A stretch of 64,000 nt of DNA from Nodosilinea sp. FACHB-131 (GCF_014695395.1 NZ_JACJOF010000024.1:52085-116084), one strand, 5' to 3'; positions 54,109-63,284 are shown, counted from the first letter of the stretch. Translations and numbers: made by a program. Notes: generated from the letters alone by a model not told the origin.

Positions 54109-54519
54109 ATGGGGACTTACATATCCGCCGCCCTGAGAAAACAGGTAACTGACCGGGCGGGCGATCGCTGTGAATACTGCCGCTTTCCCCAAAGCGTCAC
54201 CCTACTTGCCTTCGAGATGGAGCACATCATCGCTGAAAAGCACGGTGGCACAACTTCTTTAGACAACCTTGCCCTAGCCTGCCCCTACTGCAACCGGGCT
54301 AAAGGCACCGATCTGGGCTCTATCGATCCAGAGACAAATCAACTCACTCCTTTTTTCAACCCCAGAACTCAGAACTGGCGAGAGCACTTTAAGTTGGATG
54401 GAGCCACGATTGTTCCGCAAACAGCAGCAGGCAGAGTCACGGTTTTTATCCTCCAATTGAATCACCCCGATCGCCTACAAGAGCGTAAAGGGTTGATTGC
54501 GGCTGGTCATTATCCTTAA
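54109..54519 (+). CDS. HNH endonuclease
   Basis: 136 residues. The Cys4-type HNH fold is visible: CEYCRFPQSV, then FEMEHIIAEKHGGTTSLDNLALACPYCNRAKGTDL. The His of EHII is catalytic, the CxxC pairs bind zinc, and the Asn of DNLALAC completes the motif. It would cut DNA; the target is unknown. It is coupled to the upstream 117-aa gene. Convergent with glgP. It may be a defence gene or a homing-type nuclease remnant. Confidence 0.85.
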   Translation: MGTYISAALRKQVTDRAGDRCEYCRFPQSVTLLAFEMEHIIAEKHGGTTSLDNLALACPYCNRAKGTDLGSIDPETNQLTPFFNPRTQNWREHFKLDGATIVPQTAAGRVTVFILQLNHPDRLQERKGLIAAGHYP

Positions 54520-54566
54520 ACCACTACTCCCCTTAAACGACAGTCAGTTTAGCGATCTTGAGAACG

Positions 54567-57119
54567 TTAGCTCAGCTTGCAGGTGAGCTTGCCGTCAGAT
54601 TCCCCACCGATTTCGCCGTAGTCTACCAGGCCGACGGGGAAGGGGTTGACTTTCCAGATTTCGCTGCAATATTCGGCGATGGAGCGATCGCTCGAAAAGC
54701 TTCCCATCCGCACCGAGTTGAGAATCGCCATGCGTGTCCAGCTGTCGGCATCGCTGTAGGCGCGACCCACTATCTCTTGGCAGTCAATGTAGGCCTGATA
54801 GTCAGCCAGCAGCATGAACGGATCGTGGTACAGCAGTTTGTCGAGCAGGGGCTTAAATAGATCACCATCGCCGTGGGAGAAGTGGCCAGAGGCAATCAGG
54901 TCGATCGCATCCTTGAGCATGGGATGACGCTGGTAATAGCTGTAGGGATCGTAGCCGTCGGCTTTGAGAGTCACTACTTCGGGGGCGGTGAGGCCAAAGA
55001 GAAAGAAGTTCTCAGTGCCGACGGCATCGCGAATTTCTACGTTGGCGCCGTCTAGGGTGCCGATGGTCAGCGCTCCGTTCATGGCAAATTTCATGTTGCC
55101 GGTGCCCGAGGCCTCAAAGCCTGCGGTGGAAATTTGCTCGGAGAGGTCGGACGCCGGATAGATGCGCTGGCTGTTGGTGACGTTGTAGTTGGGCAGAAAG
55201 ATCACCTTGAGCTGATTGCGCAGGTCGGGGTCTCGGTTGACCATGTCGCCTACGGCAGTGACCAGCTTAATCATCAGCTTGGCCATGTGGTAGCCGGGGG
55301 CCGCTTTACCGCTAAAGATAAAGGTGCGTGGCGTGATATCTAAACTGGGATTTTGCTTTAGCTGGCTGTAGAGGGTGACAATGTGCAGCACGTTGAGGTG
55401 CTGGCGCTTGTACTCGTGAATGCGCTTCACCTGCACGTCAAACAGTGAGGCAGGGTCGACTAAGATGCCGTGCTAACGGTGGATGCGGCCAGCCAGCTCG
55501 CGCTTGACGGCCTGCTTGATCGCCCGCCACTCGGCTCGAAAACCGGCGTCGTCGGCCAAGGGTTCGATCGCCTTGAGTTCATCGAGGTGCTTGATCCAGC
55601 GATCGCCAATCCGGCTTGTGATCAAGGTACTCAGCCGCGGGTTGCTGAGCACCATCCAACGGCGGGGGGTAACGCCGTTGGTTTTATTGCAAAACCTTTC
55701 GGGGAAGAGTTCGTAGAAGTCGCGCAGCACGGTCTCTTTGAGTAGCTCGCTGTGCAGGGCGGCGACGCCGTTGATGGTGTGGCTGCTGACGCAGGCCAGA
55801 TTGGCCATGCGCACGTAGCGATCGCCGCTTTCGTCAATTAGCGACATGCGAGCCAGGCGGGCCGCATCCTTGGGAAACTTCATCCGCACCAGGTCGAGGA
55901 AGCGGTTGTTGATTTCGTAAATGATCTGCAAATGGCGGGGCAATAGCTGACCAAACAGGCTGACGGGCCATTTCTCCAAGGCCTCGGGCAACAGGGTGTG
56001 GTTGGTGTAGGCCAAGGTCTTTTGGGTAATTTCCCAAGCCAGGCTCCAGTCGAGGCCGTGCTCGTCGAGCAGCAGGCGCATCAGTTCGGGAGCGGCGATC
56101 GCCGGGTGAGTGTCATTTAGCTGAATGGCAAACTTTTCGTGGAACTGCTCCACGGCCATGCCCTGCCCTTTCAAAATGCGAAACATGTCTTGCAGGGAGC
56201 AGGAGACAAAGAAAAACTGTTGCTCTAGGCGTAGCTGCTTGCCGGCGGTTTTTTCGTCGTTGGGGTAGAGCACCTTGGAGATGTTTTCTGAGGCGACTTT
56301 TTGCTCGACGGCGCCGTAGTAGTTGCCCTGGTTAAACACCGCAAAGTCAAAGGATTCGATCGCCTCGGCCTTCCACAGGCGCAGGGTGTTGGCGGTGTTG
56401 ACCTGGTAGCCCAAGATCGGTGTGTCGTAGGGCACGCCCAGCACCTCGCGATCGGGCACCCAGCGCACTCGGTAGCGGTCCTGGTCGTCGGTGTAGGTTT
56501 CGGTGTAGCCGCCCAATTTGACCTCCACCGACCACTCGGGCCGCACGACCTCCCAGGGGTTGCCGTAGCGCAGCCACTTGTCGGTGCGCTCTACCTGCCA
56601 GCCATCGCGCAGGTCTTGCTCAAAAATGCCGAACTCGTAGCGAATGCCGTAGCCCACGGAGGGCACCTCTAGCGACGCTAGAGAATCGAGGTAGCAGGCC
56701 GCCAGTCGCCCCAGGCCGCCATTTCCCAGACCCGGCTCCTCTTCCTGGGCCAGCAGCTCGTTGAAGTCGAGGCCCAGCTCTTCCATCGCCTGCCTGGCCG
56801 GCTCATAGAGCCCCATGTTGAGCAGGTTGTTGCCCAGGTGTGGCCCCATCAAAAACTCCGCCGACAGGTAGCAGACCGTGCGGGCGCGGTGCTGGGTATA
56901 GCTCTCGGCGGTGCCATTCCAGCGGTGCAGCATGCGATCGCGCACCAGATAGGCCAGGGCCATGTAGTAGTCGTGCTGGGTGGCCAGCGACACCGGCTTG
57001 CCCTGCACATAAAACAGATTGTTGAGAAACGCCCGCTTAATGCTCTCAATGTCGGTGGCGGTGCGCTCTTTGGCTAAGGCGGTGGATACAGCAACATCTA
57101 CAGGGGAGGGAGTATCCAT
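54567..57119 (-). pseudogene. glgP: Glycogen phosphorylase, interrupted by one in-frame TAG
   Basis: The gene reads from ATG 57119 in one frame to its end at 54567, except for a single TAG at 55475-55473, between GRIHR and [23 protein letters not shown]. Without it the protein would be about 849 residues, the normal size of GlgP, which phosphorolyses glycogen. A CAG (Gln) to TAG change is the simplest cause. The N-terminal part (about 548 residues) has the GNGGLGRLAACYLDSLASL segment. The pyridoxal-phosphate lysine ([17 protein letters not shown]) lies in the part after the stop, so early termination would kill activity. Readthrough or a sequencing error remain possible. Confidence 0.85.
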
Positions 57120-57256
57120 GGGTGATCGATCCTGGGTCAGGGTGCAGTGAGTGACTCTATTGATCAAATGAAACTAGGCGATCGCACGGTGTGGTCTAGA
57201 GCACGATTTAAGATTAGTTTAAAGATGGCGAGATAGCGAACCTAGCAAGCGTCAGC

Positions 57257-59668
57257 CTATTTAGCAAGCTTGCCCATCACATACTGGTCGAACCACCGGA
57301 ACTGCTCCCAGAGCACGTGCTCTACACTCTCCCTGGCTCGATAGCCGTGATCCTCAAAGGGCAGCAGCACTAGCCGGGTCGTGCCCCCCGCACCGCGCAC
57401 CGCTTCGTAGAAGACCTGGGACTGAAACGGGGGGGTGCCAGGGTTGGAGTCGTCGTCACCGTGAATGATGAGAACCGGATCGTTGATCTGGTCAGCGAAG
57501 AAGGTCGGCGAGAGCTGAACATAAACATCCCTCGCTTCAAAGAGAGAACGCCGCTCGGCCTGGAAGCCAAAAGGCTGATTTGTTTTGTTGTAGGAGCCGC
57601 TGCGAGCGATGCCGGCTCGAAATAGATCGGTGTGTGCCAATAGGTTGGCCACCATCAGCCCGCCGTGGCTGTGGCCAATGATGCCGATGCGCTCAGGATC
57701 GGCCACGCCGATCTCGACGGCCTTGGCTACGGCCGCTTCTGCGTCGGCCACCAGCTGAGGGATGAAGGTGTCGTAGGCGGTCTCCGGATCGCCGAGGATC
57801 GGCATGGCGGTCTGGTCGAGCACCGCGTATCCCTGGAGCAAGAAATAGAGGTGGGAGGGGCCGTACAGGCGCATGAAGCGCTGGGCTGAGCCGCTCACCT
57901 GTCCAGCCGTAGCTGCACCCGAGTATTCCAGGGGATAGGCATAGAGCACCGTGGGCAGCGGTGTGCCCTCCTGATAGCCAGGGGGCAGATATAGGTGAAA
58001 GCTGAGCGGAACGCCGTCGTTGCGCTCGTAGCGCACAATCCGTTTCTCGATCGCGCGCAATTGAGGGGTAGGGTCTTCGAACTGTGTGATCGGCTGGCGC
58101 GTTAGGGCGCGGGTGGCTTCGCCCTCAGCCGCCTCGATCGGCTGACCAAAGGTGGCCAAATAGTAGTTGGGTACCTCTACCGCCGACTCGGAGCGCAACA
58201 CGACGCGGTTGTCGTCACCGGCAAAGGCCACTACATACTCATAGCGATGGGGTGCGCAGCGGAACAGCCGCTCAGTCTCCCCAGTGATTAGATGGCGCAG
58301 GTCGAGGAACGGGCGATCGCCCTGGTCGGTCGCGCCACTGCCGCTGAAGTAAACCGCTTCTCCCTGCTGGCGCAGCACCTGGCGACCGTTGGGCAAGGTG
58401 TGAAATAGGGGGTGGCCCGGACTGCCGTAGCGATCGCCCTCGTCTAGATCAAACCACAAGCGCGAGGTGCCGTTATCCACATCCAGTAGCCAGACGTAGC
58501 GCCAGCGGCGGATGCGCTCGCGCTGGGTGAGCATCAGCGTGCTGCCTTCCGCCGTCCAACCACTTCGTTGGGGCTGAATGCGGTGCTCGGCCTGAAAAAC
58601 CAGCTGCGGTGCCGTGAAGGAAGCCTCTAGACGCATGAGGCGATCGCGATGGGGCACCTTGGCCACAGGATCGCCACCGTCCAGCGCCTCAACCCAAAAG
58701 AGCGTATGCGGCGCAGTAGAACGCCAGGCCACCGAGCGGGGGCCGATGGGCACACCGTGGGCTGGGACTGCGTCGGCTACGGGCAAAGATGCGATCGTTG
58801 CAACAAACTGGCCCTGGTCATTCCATACCTCAGTCTCGTTGGCGAAGCGCCACCAGGCCACCTCGTGAGACCAGGGGCCAACCAAACGCTTGACAAGCAG
58901 ATACTCCCCGGAGGGTGAGAACTTAGCCTTGGTGTAAAGCGCAGGGGCACCGATGACATTGACCTGGCCAGTGGCCGGGTCAACGATCGCCAGCTCAGAG
59001 GTAGCGTAATACTCGAAGAGGGCATCGTCGTGGGCTGTCTCTAGCAGGTTGCGGGCCTCGTAGGTCGATCGCGACGATGCCCCCGCTCCTTCCATGATCT
59101 CTGGCCCCGCTGGAGTGGCGGGCGGCTCAGGCGCTGGCCCCCGCAGCGGGATGCGGCGAACCAGCAGTCGATTTTGATCGGGGAGCCAGCTCACGGCGTT
59201 GCCCAGCAGCGGGTTGAGCGCTAGCCCCTCTATCTCGACCACGTCGCTCGCCACCGAGCCGACCCATAGCCCAATGCGATCGCGATGCCTGACGGTGAGC
59301 GCGAATCGCTGTCCATCCGCCGTCCATTTCACACTGAGAATCTCGGCATCCTCGGGTAGGTCGAGTTGGGCTGTGGCTCCGTTCTCGACTTGAACGAGGC
59401 GAGGGTAGGTTCCTCCATGGCGGCCATGGTGGTCGTTGAGCAGGGGGTTGAGCCGGATGCCGGCTAGCTTGTGCATCGGTGCAGCCAGTTCGGCGAGGGG
59501 AGGGTAGAGCACCGGATCAGCAAGGAGCAGATGCGCTCCCCCTGGTGCCGTCCACACGTAGGGGAGTTGCGGAGCGTGGAGCACCTCTAGCACGTCTTTG
59601 GGGGGAGCCTGCCACCCGGTTGCCGACTGCAGGCGATCGTCGGCTGCCCCTAGGCTTGTTGCTGTCAT
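57257..59668 (-). CDS. S9 prolyl-oligopeptidase-family peptidase (plastid glutamyl endopeptidase type)
   Basis: About 803 residues from ATG 59668, taken because upstream codons to 59773 are not conserved. An N-terminal beta-propeller-like part (LAGIRLNPLLNDHHGRHG, ILSVKWTADGQRFALTVRHRD) precedes an alpha/beta-hydrolase domain. That domain has nucleophile IIGHSHGGLMVANLL, Asp in IHGDDDSNPGT and His in FEDHGYRARES. The motifs GIARSGSYNKTNQPFGFQ and NPGTPPFQS match the chloroplast glutamyl endopeptidase (CGEP) group, so cleavage after Glu is likely. No signal peptide, so cytosolic. Confidence 0.88.
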   Translation of the reverse strand: MTATSLGAADDRLQSATGWQAPPKDVLEVLHAPQLPYVWTAPGGAHLLLADPVLYPPLAELAAPMHKLAGIRLNPLLNDHHGRHGGTYPRLVQVENGATAQLDLPEDAEILSVKWTADGQRFALTVRHRDRIGLWVGSVASDVVEIEGLALNPLLGNAVSWLPDQNRLLVRRIPLRGPAPEPPATPAGPEIMEGAGASSRSTYEARNLLETAHDDALFEYYATSELAIVDPATGQVNVIGAPALYTKAKFSPSGEYLLVKRLVGPWSHEVAWWRFANETEVWNDQGQFVATIASLPVADAVPAHGVPIGPRSVAWRSTAPHTLFWVEALDGGDPVAKVPHRDRLMRLEASFTAPQLVFQAEHRIQPQRSGWTAEGSTLMLTQRERIRRWRYVWLLDVDNGTSRLWFDLDEGDRYGSPGHPLFHTLPNGRQVLRQQGEAVYFSGSGATDQGDRPFLDLRHLITGETERLFRCAPHRYEYVVAFAGDDNRVVLRSESAVEVPNYYLATFGQPIEAAEGEATRALTRQPITQFEDPTPQLRAIEKRIVRYERNDGVPLSFHLYLPPGYQEGTPLPTVLYAYPLEYSGAATAGQVSGSAQRFMRLYGPSHLYFLLQGYAVLDQTAMPILGDPETAYDTFIPQLVADAEAAVAKAVEIGVADPERIGIIGHSHGGLMVANLLAHTDLFRAGIARSGSYNKTNQPFGFQAERRSLFEARDVYVQLSPTFFADQINDPVLIIHGDDDSNPGTPPFQSQVFYEAVRGAGGTTRLVLLPFEDHGYRARESVEHVLWEQFRWFDQYVMGKLAK

Positions 59669-59888
59669 AAATGCTGCCACTGGTAATTCAGGACTGTAAC
59701 CCAACCGAGTTGGGATAAGCCAAGCATTGTACACGCCGTGCCTCTGTCTTGACCCTCTCCCTAAATCCCTCACTCTGCCCTCTCCCTAAATCCCTCTCCC
59801 TCAGGGAGAGGGACTTTGAGCGTTTCTGGCTCCCCTCTTCCCAAGGGAGAAGGGCTGGGGGTGAGGGAGGCTGATGATGGCTCATCCA
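59669..59888. repeat. Intergenic repeats upstream of the S9 peptidase gene
   Basis: Direct repeats CCCTCTCCCTAAATCCCTC occur at about 59752 and 59779. They pair with AGGGAGAGGGACTTT downstream to make a palindromic element. Common interspersed type. Confidence 0.55.
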
Positions 59889-59922
59889 CAAAAAAAGCCC
59901 GTGGGGAAAACCACGGGCTGGA
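59888..59922 (-). terminator. Intrinsic terminator of the 119-aa gene
   Basis: On the minus strand AGCCCGTGG, a GTTTTCC loop and CCACGGGCT are followed by TTTTTTT. It starts about 37 bp past the stop at 59959. A textbook Rho-independent terminator. Confidence 0.9.
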
Positions 59923-59958
59923 CATCAGGGGGAAACACGTTGTAGGAACGCTAACGAA

Positions 59959-60318
59959 CTAGGCGCTGCGGCGGCGGGGGCGCTTGCGCTCTGACTTTTT
60001 CTTGTAGCCGATGGCTTGGGCGGCGTTGCTGTCAGGGCCAAACTGAGCCCGCACGGCTTCTTTCATGCCCAGAATGGAGTTGTGAAACTCCCATTCGGCC
60101 TGGCGGGCGGCATCGGCGGCGGCTTTGACCATCGCTTGCAGCTTGGTTTCTTTTTGCTGCCTGGCCAACATGGTGTTGAAGCTGGTTTTGAGGGCGTCGG
60201 GCGACGCATCGGTGCGAACGGGGGTGTAGCCTTCGACGGTGCCGAGGCCGTTGAGGGAGTCGATGTCGTTGCTAATGGTTTTGCCGGGCAGACGACGGGT
60301 GATGTTGATAATGGGCAT
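59959..60318 (-). CDS. Small basic-tailed conserved protein
   Basis: 119 residues, unknown family. The N-terminus is MPIINITRRLPGKTISND. The middle has helical segments (TMLARQQKETKLQAMVKAAADAARQAE), then AQFGPDSNAAQAIGYKKKSERKRPRRRSA, a strongly basic tail suited to nucleic-acid or membrane binding. Such FGPDS...KKKSERKRP proteins are seen as hypothetical in diverse bacteria. It has its own terminator, so it is a single-gene unit. Its promoter faces the second 21-bp array. Confidence 0.65.
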   Translation of the reverse strand: MPIINITRRLPGKTISNDIDSLNGLGTVEGYTPVRTDASPDALKTSFNTMLARQQKETKLQAMVKAAADAARQAEWEFHNSILGMKEAVRAQFGPDSNAAQAIGYKKKSERKRPRRRSA

Positions 60319-60456
60319 GGTGATACACCTTGGGTGATGGCTTATATACGGGCGCGATCAAATAGCCTGCCTGAAGAAAGTTCAGGACTGGTGACGGAGG
60401 TTTTGGGGGAGCGACGAAAGGCTTCAGGGCAGGCGGTGAGAGACGACGGTTGGGGC

Positions 60457-61023
60457 GCAGCGTCTAGTTGTCTCGTCTATTGCCAAGATTGCCCGGTGCA
60501 AGAAGCAGATCACAGCCTCAATTTGAAAGATTGTGACCAGACACTAGAGGTTTCAATGAAGCTTGAATGAATGCTGCATCCCGTCGTAGCAGGTATAGGA
60601 ACAGCAACTTTGAAGCAGAGCTTGAATGGTCGATTTACACCAATGACAGCAGCATTGTGAATAGAACAGGTAAGAGTGTGGCGGCTGACTATTCGAAGTT
60701 GCTCTATGACAGAAGCATTGTGTATTGACAACTTAAAGAATTGCGCGATCGCAGCAGCATTGTCGCGCCGCAACTTAAGATGTTGCCGCCTGACAATTGA
60801 ATGTTGTGCGATCGCATTAACGCATTGCGGTCTCACACTAAAGAATGCAGCGGTGACACTAAAGCATTGCCGTGCTGCATTAAAGATGTTGGCGATAGAC
60901 AATGGCACTGTCGGTGGCTCACTTAACAATGAGGCGTTGCACAACGACAACGTGAGCGGCAACAGCAAAGAATTGAGCGCTGATACGAAGCGATTGACCT
61001 CCTGCATCCTTAAGGTCTGCGGC
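60457..61023. repeat. 21-bp tandem array 2 (divergent intergenic region)
   Basis: A degenerate tandem array of period 21 with phase kept for about 27 units. Best units start at 60730, 60772, 60793, 60814, 60835, 60856 and 60877, with consensus near ACACTAAAGCATTGCG. Two long frames run through it: plus strand 60676-61059 reads heptads such as TLKNAAV, TLKHCRA and ALKMLAI; minus strand 60510-61007 is also open. I read these as consequences of the repeat rather than proven genes, although a real protein cannot be excluded. It shares phase length and core with array 1. Confidence 0.8.
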
Positions 61024-61362
61024 TACAGAAGCCCGGTTTCTGGGAGCTTCAATGTTTAGCTTCAAGCTGAAAGCAGATCAGAAACCCGATTTCTCAGGAG
61101 GTAGCAATTGTGACTTGATTCTGGGATCTAAATAGGGTAAATTACTGCGCTAAGGCTGTGTGCGTGCAGTCTGAGCTTCCCAAAAATTTGGTCTAACGCC
61201 ACTGGAAGGTGTTGGCGCACCAACCAGCGGCTAACCCCGTCGACAGGAGTCGCTGTCTCGGAGGCTAAGGTGATTTTACCTGGCCGTCCTGAACTGCACA
61301 TGTCTGGGGCGGCCAAGTTTTTGGGTTTCTTCCCCGTTGTCTCATCGGAAAGGAACCCGATT
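61024..61362. other. Flank of array 2 up to the 94-aa gene
   Basis: About 340 bp. Two copies of an AGAAnCC(C/G)GnTTTCT palindrome lie at about 61028-61042 and 61079-61094, a common interspersed type. It probably holds the promoter of the gene at 61363. Confidence 0.45.
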
Positions 61363-61647
61363 ATGTTGTGTTTGCCATATTTGGTGTCGTCTGCCCAGAA
61401 CCGGCAGGCGACCAATCCCCTGCTGCTGGCGAATCCGGCTGCCCAGGCGGGGCGTGAGCGATTGCGCCATTTGGTGATTGGCTCGCCGGAAGGGGTGCAG
61501 GGGGCCATCAACCACCTGCATCTGCTGAACTACGCCGAGCGCTTGGAGTGGAGCCGCCTATTCACCATCCCCGAGTCAGGGATTTTGATCACGCCGGAGC
61601 AGGGCGAGGTGTTTAGCTTGCTACTGCGCGATCGGCAGTTGAGTTAG
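61363..61647 (+). CDS. Conserved hypothetical protein, 94 residues
   Basis: 94 residues from ATG 61363, preferred over an in-frame start at 61270 whose extra residues come from the intergenic stretch. It is helical and soluble: NPAAQAGRERLRHLVIGSPEGVQGAINHLHLLNYAERLEWS and then a strand (SGILITPEQGEVFSLLLRD). I do not recognise a named family but the composition is that of a real gene. It is divergent from the 119-aa gene across array 2. Function unknown. Confidence 0.6.
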   Translation: MLCLPYLVSSAQNRQATNPLLLANPAAQAGRERLRHLVIGSPEGVQGAINHLHLLNYAERLEWSRLFTIPESGILITPEQGEVFSLLLRDRQLS

Positions 61648-61742
61648 CGGCAAATGAGATCCCTGGGTTCTGCAAGAACCCAGGGATCTTCCCTATGGGC
61701 ATTAGGTATCCTAAAGGCAGGCTTTCTTGGAGATGATGCCTA

Positions 61743-61964
61743 ATGACACTGCAAGAATTAATACAAGAGGCTCAACTCTTGAGTTGGCAAGAGCAGTTTC
61801 ATCTTGCGACTCGTTTATTGCAATGGGCTGAGGCCAAAATGCCAGCCCAGCCTGAAGCTTCGTCTCCAAGACAACGCCAACCAGATCTGCATCCAGGCGC
61901 ATTCGTTGTGGCGGATGATTTCGATGATCCTTTGCCCGACAGCTTTTGGCTGGGTGAAGGATAA
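61743..61964 (+). CDS. Antitoxin-like small protein (partner toxin dead)
   Basis: 73 residues. A short helix N-terminus (TLQELIQEAQLLSWQEQFHLATRLLQWAE) and the tail ADDFDDPLPDSFWLGEG match antitoxin-like proteins that are normally followed by a PIN toxin. Its stop TAA (61962-61964) overlaps the place where the toxin start should be. That toxin is now a relic (see 61961-62026), so this is an orphan antitoxin. The family is inferred from layout and tail. Confidence 0.65.
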   Translation: MTLQELIQEAQLLSWQEQFHLATRLLQWAEAKMPAQPEASSPRQRQPDLHPGAFVVADDFDDPLPDSFWLGEG

Positions 61965-62026
61965 AGCTTTTGCTCGACACCCACTCGTTTAGTGGAATTA
62001 AGCGAGACAAAACCCCTGTGCCACAA
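61961..62026 (+). pseudogene. Remnant of a PIN-domain toxin start
   Basis: The sequence AUA-AAG then reads KLLLDTHSF, the exact opening of VapC/PIN toxins (M-K-L-L-L-D-T-H-T-F). The start ATG has become ATA, and after ten codons the reading leaves any PIN-like sequence (SGIKRDKTPVPQ, stop TGA at 62024-62026). The remainder of the toxin is absent, so it is non-functional. Confidence 0.65.
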
Positions 62027-62056
62027 TGAGAGCAGGCATCACCCCTACATAACCCT

Positions 62057-62632
62057 ATGACTGCTGCCACAGACCTGCGATCGCTAAGCGTGCAAGACTA
62101 TCACCGCATGGTAGCAGCAGGGATTTTGGCGGCAGATGAACGGGTGGAATTGATTGAAGGACAACTCTATACGATGGCAGCTAAGGGAACAGCCCACAGC
62201 GCGGCGGTCACACGCATTGATCGGGTGCTGTCACGGCTGTTGGTGGGGCGGGCGCTGCTGAGATTTCAAGACCCGGTGCAGCTCAACGACTTTTCTGAGC
62301 CGGAACCGGATGTGGCGGTTGTTCACATTGACCCGCTGGACTACGAAGACCACCACCCCACGCCGGGGGAAATCTTTTTGCTGATTGAGGTAGCCGACAG
62401 TACACTGCGGCGCGATCGCGATTTAAAGGTGCCGTTGTATGGGCGATCGGGGATTGCAGAGTACTGGATTTTAGATGTGCAGGAGCGCTGTCTGTATGTG
62501 TTTCGGCAGCCAGAGGCAGAGGGATATGGTGTGGAGCAAAAGCTCAATGAGGGTGATGCGATCGCACCTCTAACATTTCCCGATTGCGAGATTACAGTGC
62601 GGGAGTTTTTGCGATCGTCCATAGTCGAATAG
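62057..62632 (+). CDS. Uma2-family endonuclease-like protein
   Basis: 191 residues of the Uma2/DUF820 (PD-(D/E)XK) family. Start MTAATDLRSLSVQDYHRMVAAGILAADERVELIEGQLY is typical. The catalytic core is EPEPDVAVV (D), then FLLIEVADSTLRRDRDLKVPLYGRSGIAEYWILD (E and K). It would be an endonuclease-like protein. Cyanobacteria carry many copies with no known role. It is a single gene. Confidence 0.88.
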   Translation: MTAATDLRSLSVQDYHRMVAAGILAADERVELIEGQLYTMAAKGTAHSAAVTRIDRVLSRLLVGRALLRFQDPVQLNDFSEPEPDVAVVHIDPLDYEDHHPTPGEIFLLIEVADSTLRRDRDLKVPLYGRSGIAEYWILDVQERCLYVFRQPEAEGYGVEQKLNEGDAIAPLTFPDCEITVREFLRSSIVE

Positions 62633-62665
62633 GTAATAGATTCTGTGGCTTACGTTGTACCGCTT

Positions 62666-63079
62666 CTAAATGTCTCTAAATGGATTGATGATGGTGAGTA
62701 CGTTGCCTATTTCTTGTCCATCTTGAAGATCTTCGCTGTAGAGGCGATCGCACCCCACTTCAAGGGCACTGGCAACGATCAGACTGTCAAAGTAGCTATA
62801 TTGATAGCGTTGGGCAATCTCTAAAGCCTTGTGAATAGTATTCAACGAGACGATAGCTATCTGTGATTGCTGGCTCAGCTCGTCAACAACAGCACCAATC
62901 TGACGATAGTTTAGAGAGAACTTGCGCTTCAAAGTGTTGACAGTTTCGTTCAAAACTTGAGTACTAATCCAGGATTCGTTAGTTTGGGAACATTCGCGAG
63001 CACGTTGCTGTTTGTCTGGCTCATCTTGAGAATAGCCGTAGATAATGATATTGGTATCGAGAAATACTTTATCGCTCAT
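62666..63079 (-). CDS. PIN-domain toxin (VapC-like)
   Basis: 137 residues. The PIN acidic residues are visible: D in FLDTNIIIYGY, E in LNETVNTLKR, D in YFDSLIVASAL and D in LYSEDLQDG. It should be a ribonuclease. The stop is near a convergent Uma2 gene. Its start overlaps the preceding DUF2281 antitoxin by 11 nt, in the order antitoxin then toxin. Confidence 0.9.
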   Translation of the reverse strand: MSDKVFLDTNIIIYGYSQDEPDKQQRARECSQTNESWISTQVLNETVNTLKRKFSLNYRQIGAVVDELSQQSQIAIVSLNTIHKALEIAQRYQYSYFDSLIVASALEVGCDRLYSEDLQDGQEIGNVLTIINPFRDI

Positions 63080-63275
63080 TAGCCTCGTCTCGATTGAATG
63101 TGAAGCCTTTAGTGTTTAAGGATACGGCTTGAAACCCAATAAAATTAGAAGCTGTTAGACCCTTCGCTTTAGATTGAGCTCGTTGACGCACAAACTCCAC
63201 AAATTCTAGAACCATGCCAGCCTCTTCTTCGGGTAGTGTTTTAACGAGTTCATAAATGCTTTCTGCTGTACTCAT
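63069..63275 (-). CDS. DUF2281-type antitoxin
   Basis: 68 residues. The DUF2281 pattern IYELVKTLPEEEAGMVLEFVEFVRQRAQSK is followed by a linker that would wrap the PIN toxin (NFIGFQAVSLNTKGFTFNRDEANER). It overlaps the PIN gene by 11 nt, so translation is coupled. No separate DNA-binding domain is seen. Confidence 0.85.
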   Translation of the reverse strand: MSTAESIYELVKTLPEEEAGMVLEFVEFVRQRAQSKAKGLTASNFIGFQAVSLNTKGFTFNRDEANER

Positions 63276-63284
63276 TAGTCTCTC

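Noticed and set aside
60510..61007. 165-codon minus-strand gene
   Set aside because: The frame lies wholly inside the 21-bp array and reads repeats; the plus strand is equally open over much of the region, so openness is better explained by the repeat.
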